Assembly (NCBI RefSeq): GCF_008725655.1
Contig: NZ_VYXP01000010.1
Coordinates: forward strand, 1-64,000
Length of the DNA stretch: 64,000 nucleotides
Direction: 5' to 3'
Source: Marinihelvus fidelis
GTDB lineage: Bacteria; Pseudomonadota; Gammaproteobacteria; Xanthomonadales; SZUA-36
Shown here: positions 60,444-64,000 of the stretch, in pieces
How the letters are laid out: each line of letters begins with the position of its first letter
How positions within the stretch are numbered: the stretch's first letter is position 1
Position numbers and translations under genes: made by a program
The notes under the pieces: generated by a model
Told to the model about the DNA's origin: nothing
The model's input: the letters and a program-made list of their open reading frames with translations, nothing else
Databases searched by the model: none

Positions 60444-62696
60444 ATGACCGAACTGACACAGAGCTTTTCCGACCACGAAAAGGTGCCGCTGCGCGAGTAC
60501 GCCGAGCGCGCCTACCTGGACTACTCCATGTACGTGGTGCTCGACCGCGCGCTGCCGAACATCGGCGACGGCCTGAAACCGGTGCAGCGAAGAATCGTCT
60601 ACGCCATGAGCGAACTGGGCCTGTCGGCGGCGTCCAAGCACAAGAAGTCCGCGAGAACCGTGGGTGACGTGCTGGGCAAGTTCCACCCGCACGGCGACTC
60701 GGCCTGCTACGAGGCCATGGTGCTGATGGCGCAGCCGTTCAGCTACCGCTATCCGCTGATCGACGGCCAGGGCAACTTCGGCTCGCCGGACGACCCCAAG
60801 TCGTTCGCCGCCATGCGCTACACGGAATCGCGCCTGGCGCCCTACGCCAAGGCGCTGCTGAGCGAACTCGGCATGGGCACGGTGGATTTCCAGCCCAATT
60901 TCGACGGCACGCTGAAGGAACCGGTGATCCTGCCCGCGCGCCTGCCCAATGTGCTGCTCAACGGCGGCACCGGCATCGCCGTCGGCATGGCCACGGACAT
61001 CCCGCCGCATAACCTGAACGAGGTGGTCACCGCCTGCATCCGCCTGCTCGACGAACCCAAGGCCACGGTCGAGCAGCTGTGCGAGCACGTGCAGGGCCCG
61101 GACTTCCCCACCGACGCAGAGATCATCACCCCGCGCGACGACCTGCTGAAGATCTACGAGACCGGCCACGGCTCGGTCAAGGCGCGCGCCGTGTACACGC
61201 GCGAGGACATCGACATCATCATCACCGCGCTGCCGCACCAGGTCTCGCCGGCCAAGGTGCTGGAGCAGATCGCCCAGCAGATGCGCGACAAGAAGCTGCC
61301 GATGGTCGAGGACCTGCGCGACGAGTCCGACCACGAAAACCCCACGCGACTGGTGATCACGCCGCGCTCCAACCGCGTCGACATCGAACAGCTGATGAAC
61401 CACCTGTTCGCGACCACGGACCTGGAACGCAACTACCGCGTCAACCTGAACATCATCGGCATCAACGGCAAGCCCCAGGTGCTGGACCTGCGCACGCTGC
61501 TGAAAGAATGGCTGCAGTTCCGCACCCAGACCGTCACCCGGCGCCTGGAATTCCGCCTGGACCAGGTCGTCGACCGCCTGCATATCCTCGAAGGCCTGCT
61601 GGTCGCCTACCTGAACATCGACGAGGTGATCCACATCATCCGTACCGAAGACGAGCCCAAGCCGGCGCTGATGGCCGCTTTCGGCCTGACCGCCACCCAG
61701 GCCGAGGCCATCCTCGAACTGAAGCTGCGCAACCTGGCGAAGCTGGAGGAAATGAAGATCCGCGGCGAGCAGGAAGCGCTGGAGGAAGAACGCCAGTCAC
61801 TGGAACTGACCCTGGGCTCGAAGGCGCGCATGAAGACGCTGATCAAGAATGAGCTGACCGAGGACGCCGAAAAGTACGGCGACGAGCGACGTTCACCCAT
61901 CGTCGAGCGCGAGTCCGCCCAGGCCCTGCGCGAGGAAGACCTGATGTCATCCGAGCCGGTGACCGTCGTGCTGTCGAAGGCCGGCTGGGTCCGCGCCGCC
62001 AAGGGCCACGACATCGACGCCGAGGCACTCAGCTACAAGGCCGGCGACGAATACCTGGACGACGCCCGCGGCCGCAGCAACCAGCAGGCCGTGTTCCTGG
62101 ACTCGACCGGCCGCGCCTACGCGCTGGCCGCGCACACCCTGCCCTCGGCCCGCGGCCTGGGCGAACCGCTCACCAGCCGCTTCAACCTGGCCGACGGCGC
62201 CCGCTTCACCCACGCCCTGGCTGGCGACGCCGAGCAGAAAATCGTCCTCGCCAGCACCTTCGGCTACGGCTTCGTCACCGCCATGGAGAACCTGCACAGC
62301 CGCATGAAGGCCGGCAAGGCCATGCTCACCGTGCGCGACGGCGCCGAGCCGGTCCGCCCGGCCATCATCACCCCGGGCGCGGACACCATCGTCTGCGCCA
62401 CCAGCGACGGCTACCTGCTCGCCTTCCCCCTGGCCGACCTGCCCGAACTCGCCAAGGGCAAAGGCAACAAGATGATCGGCGTGCCTCCCAAGCGCCTGAA
62501 AGCCGGCGAAGAGCACATGGTCGGCATGGTCGTCCTGGGCGAAGGCCAGGAAATCCTGGTCTGGGCCGGCAAACAGTACCTGCGCATGGCCGCGAAAGAC
62601 CTGGAGCACTACCGCGGCGACCGCGCCAAGCGCGGCCGCAAGCTGCCCAAAGGCTACCAGCGCGTCACCATGCTCGAGGTGACGGGTGACGGGTGA
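60444..62696 (+). CDS. parC: DNA topoisomerase IV subunit A
   Basis: Catalytic subunit of topoisomerase IV, 750 residues. The winged-helix domain has [11 protein letters not shown], the quinolone-determining segment [14 protein letters not shown] with the sensitive-type residues S86 and E90, and the catalytic tyrosine Y126 in AMRYTESRL. The C-terminal part is the beta-pinwheel. I start at the ATG 60444; an in-frame GTG at 60405 lies inside the heptad array and is less likely. The C-terminus VTGDG and TGA stop are encoded by heptad array A10. Confidence 0.96.
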   Translation: MTELTQSFSDHEKVPLREYAERAYLDYSMYVVLDRALPNIGDGLKPVQRRIVYAMSELGLSAASKHKKSARTVGDVLGKFHPHGDSACYEAMVLMAQPFSYRYPLIDGQGNFGSPDDPKSFAAMRYTESRLAPYAKALLSELGMGTVDFQPNFDGTLKEPVILPARLPNVLLNGGTGIAVGMATDIPPHNLNEVVTACIRLLDEPKATVEQLCEHVQGPDFPTDAEIITPRDDLLKIYETGHGSVKARAVYTREDIDIIITALPHQVSPAKVLEQIAQQMRDKKLPMVEDLRDESDHENPTRLVITPRSNRVDIEQLMNHLFATTDLERNYRVNLNIIGINGKPQVLDLRTLLKEWLQFRTQTVTRRLEFRLDQVVDRLHILEGLLVAYLNIDEVIHIIRTEDEPKPALMAAFGLTATQAEAILELKLRNLAKLEEMKIRGEQEALEEERQSLELTLGSKARMKTLIKNELTEDAEKYGDERRSPIVERESAQALREEDLMSSEPVTVVLSKAGWVRAAKGHDIDAEALSYKAGDEYLDDARGRSNQQAVFLDSTGRAYALAAHTLPSARGLGEPLTSRFNLADGARFTHALAGDAEQKIVLASTFGYGFVTAMENLHSRMKAGKAMLTVRDGAEPVRPAIITPGADTIVCATSDGYLLAFPLADLPELAKGKGNKMIGVPPKRLKAGEEHMVGMVVLGEGQEILVWAGKQYLRMAAKDLEHYRGDRAKRGRKLPKGYQRVTMLEVTGDG

Positions 62697-62734
62697 CGGG
62701 TGACGCGTGACGCGTGACGCGTGACGCGTGACGG
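62679..62734 (+). repeat. Heptad repeat array A10 (8 units)
   Basis: Units GTGACGG three times, GTGACGC four times, GTGACGG once. It encodes the last five residues and the stop of parC; the TGA used is in the third unit. It faces A11 across the S23 gene. Confidence 0.94.
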
Positions 62735-62759
62735 TGGGAGTGTTGCGCGACAATCGTTG

Positions 62760-63122
62760 TTAATGAAGGGATTGGAGTTCGAGTTTTCGGATCAGGCCGA
62801 AAAGCAGCTTGAAGAGCCGATCGCTCAGGTCCTGCAGCTTTGACAACTCGATCGGGTATCCCAGGTTCTGGCTGACCAGGGCCTGGGTTTCGAGTTCGGC
62901 CAATGACCCGCGGGCAATCAGCAGAAACCGGCGGAAATCAGCGTTTGATCCGCGCCCGGCCCCCTCCGCGATATTGGACGGTATAGAGACTGCCGCCCGC
63001 CGCATCTGCGCGCTCAACCCAAACTGCTCATGCCCCGGAAACCCCGATGTCTGCTCATAGACGACCTGCACCAGTTCCATGGCCACCTGCCAAACATCCA
63101 ACTTAAAGTGCCCGTTCCGCAC
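62760..63122 (-). CDS. Four-helix-bundle protein (23S rRNA intervening-sequence / S23 family)
   Basis: Protein of 120 residues from a GTG at 63122, matching the usual length of the family. The pattern FKLDVWQVAMELVQVVYEQTSGFPGHEQFGLSAQMRRAAVSIPSNIAEGAGR is the family hallmark, with four helices. In spirochetes and others such genes occur inside 23S rRNA intervening sequences, but free-standing copies are common; function unknown. A longer frame begins at an ATG inside array A11 (63230) and is not favoured. The gene is enclosed by the inverted arrays A10 and A11 and is lower in GC upstream. Confidence 0.82.
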   Translation of the reverse strand: MRNGHFKLDVWQVAMELVQVVYEQTSGFPGHEQFGLSAQMRRAAVSIPSNIAEGAGRGSNADFRRFLLIARGSLAELETQALVSQNLGYPIELSKLQDLSDRLFKLLFGLIRKLELQSLH

Positions 63123-63223
63123 CACAACGCCCCAAACGCAGTACCGGCACTCATCCTCCCAAACAACCCCACCCCACCGATACAGCAAATCCCCCAAATC
63201 CCCGTAGTCATTCTCCCCGTCTC

Positions 63224-63307
63224 GCGTCACGCGTCACGCGTCACCTGTCACGCGTCACGCGTCACGCGTCACGCGTCACGCGTCACGCGTCACGCGTCAC
63301 GCGTCAC
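63224..63307 (-). repeat. Heptad repeat array A11 (12 units, longest in the window)
   Basis: Twelve units in exact register: three GCGTCAC, one CTGTCAC and eight GCGTCAC on the + strand. Read on the minus strand it encodes the last residues VTRDA and the TGA stop of the glutamate-synthase-like gene. Eleven identical units imply recent expansion or active homogenisation. Confidence 0.96.
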
Positions 63308-64000
63308 CGGAGGATGAAGCACATCCAAAGGCAACGACAACCCATTCGCACTGACCACGCGCGCATGGTGACGCCGTAAAAGCCGCGGCTCGGCCAGGCC
63401 GCAGGAATGCGCGATCATGCAGACCTCGTGGGCCATGTTCTGGGCGTAATGCATGACGCGCACGGCCTTGTCTTCGGGGTCCAGGCCGCGTTGCAGGCGC
63501 TTGTCGTGGGTGGTGATGCCCGTGGGGCAAGTGTTCTTGTTGCAGCGCATGGCCTGGATGCAGCCGAGCGCGAACATGAAGCCGCGGGCGGCGTTGACGG
63601 AGTCGGCGCCCATGGCCAGTGCCCAGGCGACGTCGGCGGGGGTGACGCGCTTGCCGGAGCAGATCACGCGGATGCGCGGGCGCAGGCCGTACTGGTCGAG
63701 CTTGTCGATAACCATGGGCAGTGATTCGCGCAGCGGCAGGCCCATCTCGTCCATCAGTGGCAGGGGCGCGGCGCCGGTACCGCCGTCGCCGCCGTCGATG
63801 GTGATGAAGTCCGGCGCCGATTCCGGGCCGCGCGCCAGCACCAGCTGGCAGAACTCGTCCAGCCAGCCGGCGGCGCCCACCACGGCCTTGAAGCCGGTGG
63901 GCAGGCCGGACACTTCGCGGATGTGGCCGATCATGTCCAGCAGGTCGGCCAGCGAATCGATCTCCGGGTGGCGGTTGGGGCTGATCGAGTCCTGGCCGGC
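63290..64000 (-). CDS. FMN-binding glutamate-synthase-like protein (C-terminal part)
   Basis: The 236 residues visible are the C-terminal part of a GltB-type alpha/beta-barrel; the gene continues beyond the window edge. Motifs: DSISPNRHPEI, FITIDGGDGGTGAAPLPLMDEMGLPL (FMN phosphate site), RIRVICSGKRVTPADVAWALAMGAD, and the cysteine pattern CIQAMRCNKNTCPTGI that binds a 3Fe-4S cluster in glutamate synthases. Stand-alone members of this family are of uncertain substrate. The last residues VTRDA and the stop are encoded by heptad array A11. Confidence 0.88.
   Translation of the reverse strand, partial: AGQDSISPNRHPEIDSLADLLDMIGHIREVSGLPTGFKAVVGAAGWLDEFCQLVLARGPESAPDFITIDGGDGGTGAAPLPLMDEMGLPLRESLPMVIDKLDQYGLRPRIRVICSGKRVTPADVAWALAMGADSVNAARGFMFALGCIQAMRCNKNTCPTGITTHDKRLQRGLDPEDKAVRVMHYAQNMAHEVCMIAHSCGLAEPRLLRRHHARVVSANGLSLPLDVLHPPVTRDA

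Noticed and set aside
63123-63230. N-terminal extension of the S23 gene to the ATG at 63230
   Set aside because: The start would lie inside the heptad array, the extension is tryptophan- and glycine-rich without family support, and the GTG at 63122 gives the normal family length.
63224-63307. CRISPR array
   Set aside because: The repeats are 7 bp with no unique spacers, and there are no cas genes nearby.

Overview
The window is a gene-dense, high-GC chromosomal segment of a gammaproteobacterium. The evidence is the dapA-bamC pair, tusBCDE, epmA, ispD-ispF-ftsB, a CpxAR-like module, PhoBR/Pst genes and a Vibrio-type TonB2 system with DUF3450. The free-living style (TonB-dependent receptor, FadL-like barrel, secreted beta-helix protein) suggests an aquatic or soil relative of the Xanthomonadales or marine gammaproteobacterial lineages; that placement is inference. 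No rRNA, tRNA, CRISPR array or prophage was seen.

Layout. 0-10.9 kb: housekeeping genes (dapA-bamC-fdxA, bcp, PIN-PhoH ATPase, AI-2E-type permease, FadL-like porin, NAD-isocitrate dehydrogenase, tusDCBE, bepA). 10.9-18.7 kb: a phosphate operon phoB-phoR-pstS-ppk-ppx-epmA behind a near-perfect PHO box. 18.7-22.5 kb: a DUF481 outer-membrane protein and a cpxRA-like two-component system divergent from a cpxP/spy-like gene across a CpxR-type box. 22.7-32.9 kb: a leftward operon DUF3450-ttpC-exbB2-exbD2-tonB2-TPR-TonB-dependent receptor, followed by a secreted beta-helix protein; its promoter carries a PHO box. 33.2-40.8 kb: leftward pstC-pstA-pstB-phoU behind a triple PHO box, and rightward DUF47-pit. 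Together, 10.9-40.8 kb is largely a phosphate island covering sensing, inner-membrane uptake by Pst and Pit, polyphosphate storage, and probably outer-membrane import. 40.8-45.5 kb: a Gld-type ABC exporter with a DUF4340 protein. 45.7-50.8 kb: small membrane proteins, a NarL/DesK-type two-component system and several poorly characterised genes. 50.2-56.2 kb: pyrG-kdsA-eno-ftsB-ispD-ispF-FHA, leftward. 56.3-64 kb: an exported protein interrupted at its 3' end by a RAYT transposase unit, parE, a lipoprotein, parC, a four-helix-bundle (S23) gene and a partial glutamate-synthase-like gene.

Two repeat families stand out. The first is a 7-bp tandem repeat (GTGACGC and variants). It occurs as eleven short arrays, and in eight genes the array itself supplies the stop codon and sometimes the last few residues. 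The stop-rich strand always follows the gene, and several arrays face each other in inverted pairs. The second is a 52-nt core that can fold into two hairpins, enclosed by a copy-specific 12-30 bp outer stem. Three copies show compensatory changes that preserve the inner stems. I do not recognise the heptad family as a described system and consider it the most interesting feature of the window.
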